A stretch of DNA of 20,700 nt from CAYFUF01 sp964346245 (GCA_964346245.1 CAYFUF010000025.1:1-20700), one strand, 5' to 3'; positions 7,729 to 17,384 are shown, numbered from the stretch's first letter. Translations and numbers: made by a program. The notes: a model not told the origin generated them from the sequence alone.

Positions 7729-10700
7729 TTAATACTCAACGTTAGCTAAACGTACGTACTTCTCGTAGCGATCCTTTGCAGCCTTCTCTGCCTCAGCGTA
7801 AAGCTCAGCAGCTTCTTCTGGGAAGTTTCTCTGTAGAGAGGTGTAACGAACTTCACCTTGTAAGAATTCTTGGAAGTCAGCAGTTGGCTCTTTAGAGTCT
7901 AACTGGAATGGGTTCTTACCTTCTTCAGCTAGGCGTGGGTCGAATCTCCATAAGTGCCAGTAACCTGCCTCAACAGCTTCCTTCTCACGGCGTTGGCTCT
8001 TACCCATGCCGGCACGAATACCGTGGTTAATACATGGAGCGTAAGCGATAACTAGAGATGGACCGTTGTAAGCTTCTGCTTCTCTTAAGGCCTTAAGTGT
8101 TTGATTTTGGTTAGCACCCATAGCTACTTGTGCAACATAAACATAGCCATATTGGGCTTGCATTAAACCAAGATCCTTATGCGTAACTCGTTTACCAGAA
8201 GCTGCGAATTGTGCAACTGCTGCAAGTGGAGTTGCCTTAGATGCTTGTCCACCAGTGTTAGAATAAACTTCGGTATCCATAACAAGGATGTTGATGTCCT
8301 TGCCGGATGCTAATACGTGGTCAAGACCGCCGTAACCGATATCGTATGCCCAGCCGTCACCACCGAAGATCCAGATAGATTTCTTAACCATGTAGTCAGT
8401 TAGGTTAAGGATTTCGTCGACTAGTTTTTGACCATTATCGTCGTCAACCTTATCTTCTTGGTTGTTGACAATCTCTACCATAGCAGCCTTCGAAGCATCT
8501 AATTCATCCTTACCGTCAATCCAAGCCTTGAAGAGGTCGTTCCACTTGCTGCTCAGGTTGAGTGATAGGAATTCGTTCATCTTTGTTTCGACTAAGCTGC
8601 GGTTGCTCTCTGTTGCAAGCAACATACCGAAGCCGTACTCTGCAGCATCCTCGAATAATGAGTTACCCCAAGAAGGACCACAGCCATCAGAGTTGGTTGT
8701 GTATGGTGTTGCAGGTGCAGAAGCGCCCCAGATTGATGAACAACCAGTAGCGTTAGCAATCAGCATATGGTCGCCGAATAATTGAGTGACTAAGCGAGCA
8801 TATGGTGTCTCACCACAACCAGCACAAGCACCGGAGAATTCAAGCAATGGTTGAACGAATTGTGAACCCTTGAGTGTTCCACGATCCATCAGGTCATCCT
8901 TGTAGCCAACAACTTCGTTAGCGTACTCCCAGTTGCCCTTTTGGTTCTCATATTGCTCCTCAAGTGGTTTCATGACTAATGCTTTTTCCTTTGCAGGACA
9001 TACATCAGCACAGTTTCCACAGCCCGTACAGTCTAATGTTGAGACTTGGATACGGAATTGGTATCCCTCTAATCCCTTACCAATTGCTTTCTTTGATTGG
9101 AAGGTTTCAGGTGCATTCGCTACGTCTTCTTCATCTAATAGGAATGGACGAATAACTGCATGAGGGCAAACATATGAACATTGGTTACACTGGATACAGT
9201 TTTCGATTTGCCATTCAGGTACTTCTAAAGCGATACCACGTTTTTCGAATGCGCTTGTACCATGATCCCAGTGACCGTCATCGCGGTCCATGAATACAGA
9301 TACAGGAAGGTCGTTACCTTCTTGGCGAAGCATTGGAAGAACGATGTCCGTGATGAATTGTGGTACATCCTTTGTATCAACTTCAGGATCTTGAGCGTTT
9401 GCCCACTCTGCAGGAACTTCGACCTTAACAAGAGCGTCAGTACCAGCATCGACAGCGGCATAGTTCATGTTAACGATGTCGTCGCCCTTGTGACCGTAAG
9501 ACTTCACGATAGAGTCCTTCAAGTAGCCAACAGCTTCATCGAGTGGAAGCACCTTAGACAGCTTGAAGAATGCAGATTGGATAATCATGTTGATGCGGCT
9601 ACCAAGACCTAAGTCAGCAGCAATTTCGTTAGCATTAACGATGTAGAATTCGATGTCGTTATCTGCTAAGTACTTCTTCATCTTTGCAGGTAGGTGAGTA
9701 TCTAACTCATCCTCGCTCCAAGTGCAGTTCAGTAAGAACTTACCGCCTTTTTTCAAGCCTCTGAGGAGGTCGTATTGATTGACGTAAGCTTGCTTTGAGC
9801 AAGATACGAAATCAGCCTCATCAAGTAGGTAGGTTGAGCGGATTGGGCTTGTACCGAAACGTAAGTGAGATACGGTCAAACCACCGGACTTCTTAGAGTC
9901 ATAATCGAAGTAACCTTGTGCATACATGTCAGTGTTGTCACCGATGATGGTGATTGCTTGCTTGTTTGCACCAACGGTACCGTCAGAACCGAAGCCCCAG
10001 AACTTACAACGAGTAGTTCCTTCTTCAACGAGCTTTAATTCTTCACTTTGGTCTAATGAGGTGTTCGTCACATCATCATTGATACCAATAGTGAAACCGT
10101 CTTTTGGTTGATCTTGATCTAAGTTTTTGAATACAGCTAGAATGTGGGTTGGCGTAGTGTCTTTTGAGCCAAGACCATAACGTCCACCAACAACTACTGG
10201 TTTGTTATCTTCGTTGTAGTATGAAGAGCGTACATCTAGGTATAGAGGCTCACCTTGAGATCCCTTTTCCTTCGTACGATCTAATACAGCGATTTTCTTT
10301 GCTGTCTTTGGAACAGCTTTTAGGAAGTGATCAGTGCTGAATGGGCGGTATAGGCGAACCTTTACGATACCAACCTTCTTACCATTGTTGTTTAAGTAAT
10401 CAACAACTTCTTCTGCAGTCTCAGCGACAGAACCCATCAATACAATAACTTGCTCTGCATCTTCTGCACCGTAGTAGTCGAATAGGTTGTATTCGCGGCC
10501 AGTCTTCTCAGAAACCTTAGCTAGGTACTTTTCAACGATAGGTACGATGTTCTCGTAAGCCGTGTTGGATGCTTCAAGGTTTTGGAAGTATACGTCTGGA
10601 GCTTGTGCTGTACCCATTGTCTTAGGACGGTTTGGATTTAGTGAACGATTACGGAATTTTTGAACAGCTTCCATGTTAAGCATGTCGCGTAAATCTTCGT

Positions 10701-11262
10701 AATCCCAAACTTCAATCTTTTGGATTTCGTGTGATGTACGGAAACCATCAAAGAAGTGTACGAATGGTACGTTGCCTTCAATAGCAGATAAGTGAGCGAC
10801 TGCACCGAGGTCCATAGCTTCTTGAACAGAGTTAGAAGCAAGGAAAGCGAAGCCGGTCATACGGGCTGCGTTGATGTCTTGGTGGTCACCATAGATAGAT
10901 AGTGCATGTGAAGCGATAGCACGTGCTGCTACGTGGAATACGCCTGGTAGTCTCTCACCAGCGATCTTGAACATATCTGGAATCATCAATAGCAGACCTT
11001 GAGATGCCGTATATGTAGTCGTTAAAGCACCTGCTGCTAAAGATCCGTGAGTTGCACCAGCAGCGCCTGCTTCTGATTGCATTTCAGTAACCTTTACGGT
11101 TTGTCCAAATAGGTTTTTCTTACCATTAGCTGCCCAAGTGTCCACATGTTCTGGCATTGGAGATGATGGTGTGATTGGATAGATTGTTGCAACCTCGGAG
11201 AACGCATAAGATACATATGCGGCAGCTTTGTTGCCATCCATCGTCATGAACTCTTTGCTCAT
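7729..11262 (-). CDS. nifJ: Pyruvate:ferredoxin (flavodoxin) oxidoreductase
   Basis: A single-chain 1177-residue enzyme that oxidises pyruvate with CoA to acetyl-CoA and CO2, passing electrons to ferredoxin or flavodoxin. The N-terminal domain has YPITPSSPMPEHV (28-40) and GDHQDINAAR (125-134). Two bacterial ferredoxin-type 4Fe-4S motifs follow: CIQCNQCSYVCP (C689, C692, C695, C699) and CTGCGNCADVCP (C745, C748, C751, C755). The proximal cluster uses GACAGCGE (C813, C816), C841 and the cysteine of YAPCINHG near the C-terminus. The thiamine diphosphate site includes GDGWAYDIGYGG and DTEVYSNTGGQ. All parts are present and length is normal. AGGAGG precedes the ATG. A consensus promoter at 11439-11467 and its own terminator indicate a monocistronic unit. 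The protein is oxygen-sensitive in most hosts, pointing to anaerobic metabolism. It interrupts the hprK-murB adjacency seen in many Firmicutes. Confidence 0.98.
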   Translation of the reverse strand: MSKEFMTMDGNKAAAYVSYAFSEVATIYPITPSSPMPEHVDTWAANGKKNLFGQTVKVTEMQSEAGAAGATHGSLAAGALTTTYTASQGLLLMIPDMFKIAGERLPGVFHVAARAIASHALSIYGDHQDINAARMTGFAFLASNSVQEAMDLGAVAHLSAIEGNVPFVHFFDGFRTSHEIQKIEVWDYEDLRDMLNMEAVQKFRNRSLNPNRPKTMGTAQAPDVYFQNLEASNTAYENIVPIVEKYLAKVSEKTGREYNLFDYYGAEDAEQVIVLMGSVAETAEEVVDYLNNNGKKVGIVKVRLYRPFSTDHFLKAVPKTAKKIAVLDRTKEKGSQGEPLYLDVRSSYYNEDNKPVVVGGRYGLGSKDTTPTHILAVFKNLDQDQPKDGFTIGINDDVTNTSLDQSEELKLVEEGTTRCKFWGFGSDGTVGANKQAITIIGDNTDMYAQGYFDYDSKKSGGLTVSHLRFGTSPIRSTYLLDEADFVSCSKQAYVNQYDLLRGLKKGGKFLLNCTWSEDELDTHLPAKMKKYLADNDIEFYIVNANEIAADLGLGSRINMIIQSAFFKLSKVLPLDEAVGYLKDSIVKSYGHKGDDIVNMNYAAVDAGTDALVKVEVPAEWANAQDPEVDTKDVPQFITDIVLPMLRQEGNDLPVSVFMDRDDGHWDHGTSAFEKRGIALEVPEWQIENCIQCNQCSYVCPHAVIRPFLLDEEDVANAPETFQSKKAIGKGLEGYQFRIQVSTLDCTGCGNCADVCPAKEKALVMKPLEEQYENQKGNWEYANEVVGYKDDLMDRGTLKGSQFVQPLLEFSGACAGCGETPYARLVTQLFGDHMLIANATGCSSIWGASAPATPYTTNSDGCGPSWGNSLFEDAAEYGFGMLLATESNRSLVETKMNEFLSLNLSSKWNDLFKAWIDGKDELDASKAAMVEIVNNQEDKVDDDNGQKLVDEILNLTDYMVKKSIWIFGGDGWAYDIGYGGLDHVLASGKDINILVMDTEVYSNTGGQASKATPLAAVAQFAASGKRVTHKDLGLMQAQYGYVYVAQVAMGANQNQTLKALREAEAYNGPSLVIAYAPCINHGIRAGMGKSQRREKEAVEAGYWHLWRFDPRLAEEGKNPFQLDSKEPTADFQEFLQGEVRYTSLQRNFPEEAAELYAEAEKAAKDRYEKYVRLANVEY

Positions 11263-11438
11263 TGTTCCTCCTAATTTTCAAATAGTTACGATTTACGAAA
11301 TCTTACTACGCATTTCATCGCATGAAAAATAGTACAAAGAATTAACTGGCGGTAGATAATTCCTTGTAATAAATTCCTTTTTCTCAAAATTTCTCTCTTT
11401 CAAACGATTCATACGTTGTGAAAAATCCTTGCGTGTTA

Positions 11439-11467
11439 AGTATAATACAGTCATTTTTTTTCGTCAA
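11439..11467 (-). promoter_or_regulatory. nifJ promoter
   Basis: The minus strand carries TTGACG (11462-11467), a 17-base spacer with an A8 run, and TATACT (11439-11444). It is the only strong promoter in the hprK-nifJ gap. It implies an untranslated leader of about 170 bases, in which I saw no riboswitch or T-box features. Confidence 0.75.
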
Positions 11468-11487
11468 CAATGTTGATTGAAATCAAC
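11464..11487. promoter_or_regulatory. Operator-like overlapping palindromes at the nifJ -35
   Basis: TCAACA-A-TGTTGA (11464-11476) is an inverted repeat overlapping the -35 element. GTTGAT-TGAA-ATCAAC (11472-11487) is a second one sharing the central GTTGA. A regulator binding here would cover the promoter. The second repeat runs into the hprK stop codon. There is no T tract, so a terminator is unlikely. Confidence 0.4.
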
Positions 11488-12424
11488 TATTATTTTGATT
11501 GGCTTCGTCAATAAGACGCCTATTAAGAACGGCAGCTGCGTTGTAGCCCATCTTCTTCTGGCGATTATTCCTGGTCGCAACTTCAATAATCATGGCGACG
11601 TTTCGTCCCGGCTTGACCGGTACAACGATTTGAGGCAGGCGAACACCTAAGATTTCTGTGTAGTTCTCCCATAAGCCTAAGCGGTCGTATTCTTTCTCCT
11701 CGTCCCACTCTTCTAGCTCGACGACCAACTCGATGAAGGCGTCTTCTTTCACTGAGCCCACACCGTATAGGCGGCGGATATCTAGAATGCCCAGTCCTCT
11801 TATCTCCATGAAGTGGCGGATGTTTTCAGGGCAGGAGCCCAAGAGCTTGTCATCAATCTTTTTAATATCGACTACATCATCAGCGACAAGGCGGTGACCT
11901 CGAATCAATAGGTCTAAGCCCGTTTCCGACTTGCCAACGGAGGACTTGCCTCTGATGAGGACGCCGGTGCCAAAGACTTCCATTAACCCCGCATGGACCG
12001 TCAATTCTTCTGCCAATAGGTTCTCTAAGACCGAATTCAGGTTGGCAATTAGCTTGGTTGTCGGCAGTGGAGACCTAAGGATCGTCTTATTATAGTAGTC
12101 CGCTAAATCAATGATATCCTCGGTGACTTCCTGGTTGTAGGAGTAAATGATAGCTGGAATTGGATAGGACAAAATGCCCCTGAAGCGCTCATAGCGCTCG
12201 GCAGGGTCCATCTGGCTATAGAAAGCAAACTCTACTCGGCCAATAATCTGAATCCTCTTCCAAGGAAAGTTCTCCATGAAACCCGCAATCTGCAAACCTG
12301 GACGGTTCACATCATTGCTGGATATCTGCACTTCCTCATAGTTTCGACTCTTTGAGACAACTTCCAAGCCCATCGCCTCGACGAGCTCCGGAAGCCTCAC
12401 TGATTTTTTCAATGCTTGGTCCAT
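11483..12424 (-). CDS. hprK: HPr kinase/phosphorylase
   Basis: HprK phosphorylates and dephosphorylates HPr at serine 46, the signal for CcpA-dependent carbon catabolite control in Firmicutes. The protein has 313 residues, the usual size. The N-terminal domain spans about 1-130. The kinase domain has the P-loop GKSSVGKS (159-166), preceded by VHAG (H144) and followed by GHRLVADD (176-183). The family signature EIRGLGI is at 207-213, and KPGRN (271-275) lies in the C-terminal signature. The P-loop is GKSSVGKS where GDSGIGKS is common, with the key G, K and S kept. The ATG has AAGGAG just upstream and lies 11 bases after uvrC. It ends the pepP-uvrC-hprK operon, with no clear terminator before nifJ. 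Confidence 0.97.
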   Translation of the reverse strand: MDQALKKSVRLPELVEAMGLEVVSKSRNYEEVQISSNDVNRPGLQIAGFMENFPWKRIQIIGRVEFAFYSQMDPAERYERFRGILSYPIPAIIYSYNQEVTEDIIDLADYYNKTILRSPLPTTKLIANLNSVLENLLAEELTVHAGLMEVFGTGVLIRGKSSVGKSETGLDLLIRGHRLVADDVVDIKKIDDKLLGSCPENIRHFMEIRGLGILDIRRLYGVGSVKEDAFIELVVELEEWDEEKEYDRLGLWENYTEILGVRLPQIVVPVKPGRNVAMIIEVATRNNRQKKMGYNAAAVLNRRLIDEANQNNS

Positions 12425-12435
12425 ATTTTCTCCTT

Positions 12436-14280
12436 CTATTCTCCGTGGAAATAGGCGTAGACCGAAGCTGCCGCTTTTTTGGTCATGCCGACCACAGCTT
12501 CCAGCTCCTCAAGACCTGCCTCCTTGATTCTTTCCACAGAGCCCATCTCCCTCAGGAGACTCTGCCTGCGCACTTTGCCGATACCAGGAATCTGATCAAG
12601 CTCAGAGCTGACCATATCCTTCTCCCTCAACTTGCGGTGATAGTTGATGGCGAAGCGGTGAACCTCTTCCTGAATAGCAAACATAAACTTATATAAAGGA
12701 GACCTTGCTTCCAAGGCAAACTCCCTTCCCTTATATAAGAGGGCTTTGGTCCGGTGCTTATCGTCCTTGATTAAGCCAATAACGGGAATATCTAATTCCC
12801 GATCTTTTAGGATTCCTTCAGCAATATTCACCTGCCCCTTTCCCCCATCCATAATAACTAGGGAAGGAAGCTGCCCAAAACCCGTTTCGGTCTTCCCCTC
12901 AGCGATATCTCTCAGGCCGTGTTCGAATCGCCTGGTAAGCATCTCCCTTTGGGATGCGTACTCATCAATGCCATCAACTCCCCGTATCTTGAACTTTCGA
13001 TACTCTTTTGGCACCTTCTTCTCTCGGTCATAAACCACCATGGACCCAACGTTTTGAACGCCGGAAATATTGGAGACATCATAGGATTCAATCCGCCGAA
13101 TGTCCTCCAGACCGAGAAGGTCTTCCAAGGCAGTGATGCCGCGGTCCTTATTGCGCTCCTTCTTCTCCTCCCTCTTCTCCTGCTTGGCTAGTTGGTCCTC
13201 CGCATTGATGCGAACAGTCTCCATGAGGGCGCTCTTCTTCCCTCGCTGGGGAACGTGTATGGTGACCTTCTGCCCTTTCTTATGAGTCAAAAAGGCCTGA
13301 ATTGCCTCCATGTCGCTGGGTTCTTGCTCCAAAAGGATTTCCCTGGGCACATAGCTAGCATCCAAATAGAACTGTTTCAAAAATGAGGATAGGATATCAG
13401 CCGACTCCTCCTGAAACTCTTCCCGCATAGAGAAATGTTCCTGGTCGACCACCTTGCCTGCCCGCAGGAAGAAAACTTGGATAGTTATGTTGGCCGTTCC
13501 GCGGGCCATAGCGATGATATCCGCATCGTTCGCTGACGTAAAAGTGACCTGCTGTTTTTCTAGAAGGGCATCTAAATTCAATAAGTCGTCCCGGAAGCGC
13601 GCAGCCCGCTCGAACTTTAACTCTGCTGCAGCCTTTTCCATCTGCTCTTTCAGTGCTTTTCGCAAGCTCTGATCCCTCCCCTTGAGGAAGGTCTCGACCT
13701 CGGCCATGTTTGCCATGTAGGCCGCTTCATCGGCAATACCTATGCAGGGCGCTGGACACTGCTCGATAAAGTAATTTAAGCATGGCCTATCCAACCTTGC
13801 TCCCTTATCAAAATCCAAGTTGCAGGTTCTGATGCTATATATTCGCTGCAGCAGTTGAATCGTCTCATTGACCGCATAGGCATTGGGATAGGGCCCGAAA
13901 TAACGGGCACCATCATTCTCCACCTGGCGAACCTTCTGCAAGCGGGGAAACTTCTCATTGCTTATACGAATATAGGGATATTGCTTATCATCCCTCAACA
14001 GAATGTTGTACTTTGGCGCATGCTCCTTGATGAAGTTAGACTCAAGGACTAAGGCCTCCACTTCATTTTCCACTAGGATGTACTCAAAGTGGTCGATGTG
14101 TTCTACCATGGCCAAGACCTTGGGCGTTTTGCCTGAGCTACTCTTTTGAAAGTAGGAGGATACTCTATTTCGCAGAGAGATTGCCTTGCCTACATAAATA
14201 ATTTCGTTTGCCTCGTTGTACATCAAATAGACGCCAGGGGCTTGGGGTAGGTTTTGGACCTGTTCCGAAAAATCCTTCAT
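12436..14280 (-). CDS. uvrC: UvrABC system protein C, excinuclease subunit
   Basis: UvrC makes both incisions in nucleotide excision repair after UvrA and UvrB mark a lesion. The 614 residues show the full layout. A GIY-YIG nuclease (about 12-95) contains GVYLM and IIYVGKA with R37. A UVR motif for UvrB contact follows at about 205-240. The RNase H-like second nuclease contains SYDVSNISG and the region through DEYASQREML. A C-terminal tandem helix-hairpin-helix starts at LDQIPGIGKVRRQSL. The ATG at 14278-14280 follows the pepP stop by three bases, so the genes are coupled. Adjacency of uvrC and hprK occurs in other Firmicutes. Confidence 0.97.
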   Translation of the reverse strand: MKDFSEQVQNLPQAPGVYLMYNEANEIIYVGKAISLRNRVSSYFQKSSSGKTPKVLAMVEHIDHFEYILVENEVEALVLESNFIKEHAPKYNILLRDDKQYPYIRISNEKFPRLQKVRQVENDGARYFGPYPNAYAVNETIQLLQRIYSIRTCNLDFDKGARLDRPCLNYFIEQCPAPCIGIADEAAYMANMAEVETFLKGRDQSLRKALKEQMEKAAAELKFERAARFRDDLLNLDALLEKQQVTFTSANDADIIAMARGTANITIQVFFLRAGKVVDQEHFSMREEFQEESADILSSFLKQFYLDASYVPREILLEQEPSDMEAIQAFLTHKKGQKVTIHVPQRGKKSALMETVRINAEDQLAKQEKREEKKERNKDRGITALEDLLGLEDIRRIESYDVSNISGVQNVGSMVVYDREKKVPKEYRKFKIRGVDGIDEYASQREMLTRRFEHGLRDIAEGKTETGFGQLPSLVIMDGGKGQVNIAEGILKDRELDIPVIGLIKDDKHRTKALLYKGREFALEARSPLYKFMFAIQEEVHRFAINYHRKLREKDMVSSELDQIPGIGKVRRQSLLREMGSVERIKEAGLEELEAVVGMTKKAAASVYAYFHGE

Positions 14281-14283
14281 GCC

Positions 14284-16059
14284 TTACCCTATCGCTTGAC
14301 AACGTGCCTCGAGGTAAGCCAAATCCTCGCCCTCCATGTGAGCAGAGAGTTTATCGAAACAAGTTTGGTTGTAGTGATTGAGCCATTCCACTTCCCAATC
14401 TTCTAACTTTTGGCGCAGGATTGGTCTGGTATCGATGGGGACCCAGGTAATTGGTTCAAACTCAAGGAAGTGGCCAAAATCATTGGTTTCGCAATCAACG
14501 CATAGGGTCAAGGACTCTGTGCGGATACCATACTTACCTGCCACATAGAGGCCTGGCTCCACGCTGGTAATCATGCCTGTTGCTATCTCTACCCCTTGGT
14601 CATTTTTGGAGAAGGATTGGGGTCCCTCGTGGACGCCAAGGAGGTGACCAACGCCATGGCCCGTGCCATGGTTATAATCTCTAAGTTCCTTCAATAAAGG
14701 ATAGCGGGTAACTTCGTGGATAGCTTTGCCCGTCGTCCCCGTTGGGAAGCGAGCCGTCATGCCTGCGATGTGAGCCTTGAGGACCAAAGTGTAATCCAGC
14801 TTCTCTTCATAGGTGGTCTCGCCCATAGCGTAGGTCCTGGTCACATCAGTTGTTCCTTGCAAGTATTGGCCACCAGAGTCAACCAGGAGAAGACCCCGCG
14901 CCTCCACCCTAGCCGACCTTTGCACGGTCAAAGGATTGTAGTGGACGATTGCTCCATTAGGTCCGTAACCGACGATAGCTGCGAAACTGTCTTGCAGGAA
15001 GTCCTCTTGGTTTTGGCGGAACTCATGGAGCTTCTCCGCTGCGCTGGCTTCCGAAACATAGCTCGTCCGAGCACCCGTCTCCAACCAGCGGAAAAACTTA
15101 ACGACAGCAACGCCATCCTTGATATGGGCTTCCTTCGTGTTGGCAATCTCGATATCCGTCTTGATTGCTTTCATGTAGCTGGTCAAATTGATGCCCGTTT
15201 GAATCTTTACATTATTGCCTAGCTGGTCATAGAGGTAAATGTTTGTACGGTTAGGGTCGAGGTAAACCACCTTCTGCCCCTCAATTTCTCGGAGGAAAGT
15301 CTCTACGGCCTCGTAATCATAAAGGCGGATGCCAGCCTCTTCCAAAGGTTCCTTCACTTCGCTGGTTACCTTGTTGCCATCAATAAATAGATAGGCCTGA
15401 TCTCTGGACACCAGGGCATAGCTCAAGACAACAGGAGTAGATTCGACATCCCATCCCCTGATGTTGTATAAGTAGCAGATATCTTCCAAAGCACCGATGA
15501 AAGTGTAGTCGACATCCCTATCCCGCATCATGTAACGGAGGATGGATAGCTTCTCTTCCACCGTCCTGCCCGAATACTCCTTAGGATAGAAGTAAGCTGA
15601 TTGGCTGGGTAGGGCGGGACGATCCTCCCAAATGTCGCCCACGTAGTCGATATTGGAAATCAGCATCCGCTTGCCCAACTCTTTAGATAACTTGCGGTAA
15701 CTGGATGTGGCCATACACTTGCCATCAAAACCCACCTTACCAAAGCTGGATACATGCTTAATGATAAAATCTTCGACACTCAGGTCGTCGGTACCGAGGC
15801 GGTACAATTGGAAAGGGCTTCCCTTGAGTTCCTCTTCGGCCTGCAGGAAGTAACGACCATCTGTCCACAGTCCGCATTCCTTTTGGGTAATGACCGCCGT
15901 ACCAGCGGATCCCGTAAAACCTGTAATATATTCACGTGTCTTGTAATAATCAGCCACATACTCTGACTGATGAGGGTCCGATGTTGGTACGATATAGGCT
16001 TCGATTCCCCGACCCAACATCTTTTTGCGCAGCGCTTCTACACGTTCAGTGATGTTCAT
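14284..16059 (-). CDS. pepP: Xaa-Pro aminopeptidase (M24 family, long form)
   Basis: A dimetal peptidase that removes an N-terminal residue preceding proline. It is the long, about 590-residue type with two creatinase-like N-terminal domains, an M24 catalytic domain and a C-terminal extension, as in eukaryotic aminopeptidase P1. Metal ligands (numbered from the chosen start) are D394 in LLVDSGG, D405 in TTDVTR, H468 in GTGHGVG, E501 in SVEPG and E515 in IRTES. All five are present. An upstream in-frame ATG at 16084-16086 would add nine residues, but AGGAG sits five bases before the ATG at 16057-16059, and the promoter would start transcripts near 16094. No signal peptide is seen, so it is cytosolic. 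It heads the pepP-uvrC-hprK operon. The role is probably proline-peptide turnover. Confidence 0.93.
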   Translation of the reverse strand: MNITERVEALRKKMLGRGIEAYIVPTSDPHQSEYVADYYKTREYITGFTGSAGTAVITQKECGLWTDGRYFLQAEEELKGSPFQLYRLGTDDLSVEDFIIKHVSSFGKVGFDGKCMATSSYRKLSKELGKRMLISNIDYVGDIWEDRPALPSQSAYFYPKEYSGRTVEEKLSILRYMMRDRDVDYTFIGALEDICYLYNIRGWDVESTPVVLSYALVSRDQAYLFIDGNKVTSEVKEPLEEAGIRLYDYEAVETFLREIEGQKVVYLDPNRTNIYLYDQLGNNVKIQTGINLTSYMKAIKTDIEIANTKEAHIKDGVAVVKFFRWLETGARTSYVSEASAAEKLHEFRQNQEDFLQDSFAAIVGYGPNGAIVHYNPLTVQRSARVEARGLLLVDSGGQYLQGTTDVTRTYAMGETTYEEKLDYTLVLKAHIAGMTARFPTGTTGKAIHEVTRYPLLKELRDYNHGTGHGVGHLLGVHEGPQSFSKNDQGVEIATGMITSVEPGLYVAGKYGIRTESLTLCVDCETNDFGHFLEFEPITWVPIDTRPILRQKLEDWEVEWLNHYNQTCFDKLSAHMEGEDLAYLEARCQAIG

Positions 16060-16100
16060 CTCGTCTCCTCTTTTCTTATCAATCATTTGCTTCTCTCTCC

Positions 16101-16128
16101 ATTATAGCGAATAATTAATCTTCCTCAA
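16101..16128 (-). promoter_or_regulatory. pepP operon promoter
   Basis: The minus strand reads TTGAGG (16123-16128), a 16-base spacer and a perfect TATAAT (16101-16106). It lies about 40 bases upstream of the chosen pepP start and back to back with the ychF promoter. Confidence 0.65.
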
Positions 16129-16142
16129 AAGACTTATATAGA

Positions 16143-16151
16143 TGATATAAT
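16143..16151 (+). promoter_or_regulatory. ychF promoter, extended -10
   Basis: TGATATAAT is a perfect extended -10 on the plus strand. The -35 region is weak. The start point would lie near 16158, giving a leader of about 120 bases. A second candidate (TTGAAA at 16160, TAAAAA 18 bases later) is less convincing. Confidence 0.5.
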
Positions 16152-16277
16152 GAGCGGTGTTGAAAATGAGTTATAATACATACTAAAAATCGCTTTGAAA
16201 AAGTAGACTGCCCTTCTGTGCTACTTATGTATTGATAAAGAAATTGAAACAATGAATTTTTCGTCGAGGAGAAGAAC

Positions 16278-17375
16278 ATGAAACTAGGAATTGTGGGCTT
16301 GCCCAATGTTGGAAAATCCACCTTATTTAATGCAATAACCAAAGCTGGTGCTGAAGCAGCTAACTATCCCTTCTGTACCATTGAACCGAACGTTGGTCTT
16401 GTAGAAGTGCCCGACCAGAGATTACAGGTCCTAACCGATCTGAGCAAATCCAAGAAGACCATCCCAGCGGCCATCGAATTCTACGATATCGCAGGCCTGG
16501 TCAAGGGAGCCAGCAAAGGCGAAGGCCTGGGCAACAAGTTCCTGACCAATATACGGGAGTGCGAGGCAATCGTTGAAGTCCTCCGCTGCTTCGAGGATCC
16601 CAATATTACTCATGTGGACGGGAATGTTGACCCCATGCGAGACATCGAAACCATTAACCTAGAGCTGATACTCTCCGATATGGAACAGATTGAAAAAATG
16701 CTGCAAAAGAAGGAAAAACAAGCTAAGGCTGACAAGGCTGTCCGGGCTGAAGTTGACCTCCTAAACCGTATTCTGGAAGTATTAAACGCAGGCAAGTCAG
16801 CCCGTGTACTCAAACTTACCGATGAAGAGGAGAAGTTCCTCCGCTCTTATCAGCTCCTATCCACTAAGCCCATTATCTATGTGACCAACGTATCGACTGA
16901 AGATATCGCTGATGATGGCGCTTCCAATGACTGGGTTCAAAAAATCCGCGACTTCGCTTCGACCGAATATGCCAGTGTCGTTGTTATCTCTGCCCAAGCC
17001 GAACAAGAAATCTCCGAGCTCGAGGATCCGGATGAGCGCCAAGAATTTTTGGAAATGCTGGGAGCAACCCAATCTGGTGTCGACAAACTTATCGTATCAA
17101 GCTATGACCTTCTAGGCCTCATGTCCTTCCTAACAACCGGCCCTGATGAAACGAGAGCATGGACCATCAAGAAAGGCACACCTGCTGTGGAAGCTGCTGG
17201 TAAAATCCACACCGATATTTCCCGCGGTTTTATCCGTGCTGAAGTCATTTCTTATGATGACCTTGTGGAGCTGGGTTCCGAAGCCAAAGCGAAAGAAAAA
17301 GGAAAAGTCCGCTTGGAAGGAAAGGAATACATCATGCAGGATGGGGATGTCGTCCACTTCCGTTTCAATGTGTAG
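16278..17375 (+). CDS. ychF: Redox-regulated ATPase YchF (Obg family)
   Basis: YchF/OLA1 is a universally conserved Obg-family P-loop protein that prefers ATP over GTP and binds ribosomes. It is linked to translation and oxidative stress responses. The 365 residues include the P-loop GLPNVGKS (7-14), the switch motif DIAG (70-73), a helical coiled region (about 130-160) and a C-terminal TGS domain (about 280-363) with YIMQDGDVVHFRFNV. The NKxD specificity motif is replaced by NVSTE (204-208), consistent with ATP specificity. The ATG has GAGGAGAAG upstream. It is the only complete plus-strand gene here and ends at a bidirectional terminator facing the accessory operon. Confidence 0.97.
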   Translation: MKLGIVGLPNVGKSTLFNAITKAGAEAANYPFCTIEPNVGLVEVPDQRLQVLTDLSKSKKTIPAAIEFYDIAGLVKGASKGEGLGNKFLTNIRECEAIVEVLRCFEDPNITHVDGNVDPMRDIETINLELILSDMEQIEKMLQKKEKQAKADKAVRAEVDLLNRILEVLNAGKSARVLKLTDEEEKFLRSYQLLSTKPIIYVTNVSTEDIADDGASNDWVQKIRDFASTEYASVVVISAQAEQEISELEDPDERQEFLEMLGATQSGVDKLIVSSYDLLGLMSFLTTGPDETRAWTIKKGTPAVEAAGKIHTDISRGFIRAEVISYDDLVELGSEAKAKEKGKVRLEGKEYIMQDGDVVHFRFNV

Positions 17376-17384
17376 GTAAACTCA

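Noticed and set aside
11263..11438. Riboswitch or T-box in the long nifJ leader
   Set aside because: No conserved T-box sequence, no leader terminator and no extended pairing were seen; only short AT-rich repeats.
11472..11487. Terminator after hprK
   Set aside because: The stem is six AT-rich pairs and is not followed by a T tract on the minus strand; an operator fits better.
16115..16342. Minus-strand open frame over the ychF start
   Set aside because: Overlaps the divergent promoters and the conserved ychF P-loop codons; a shadow frame.
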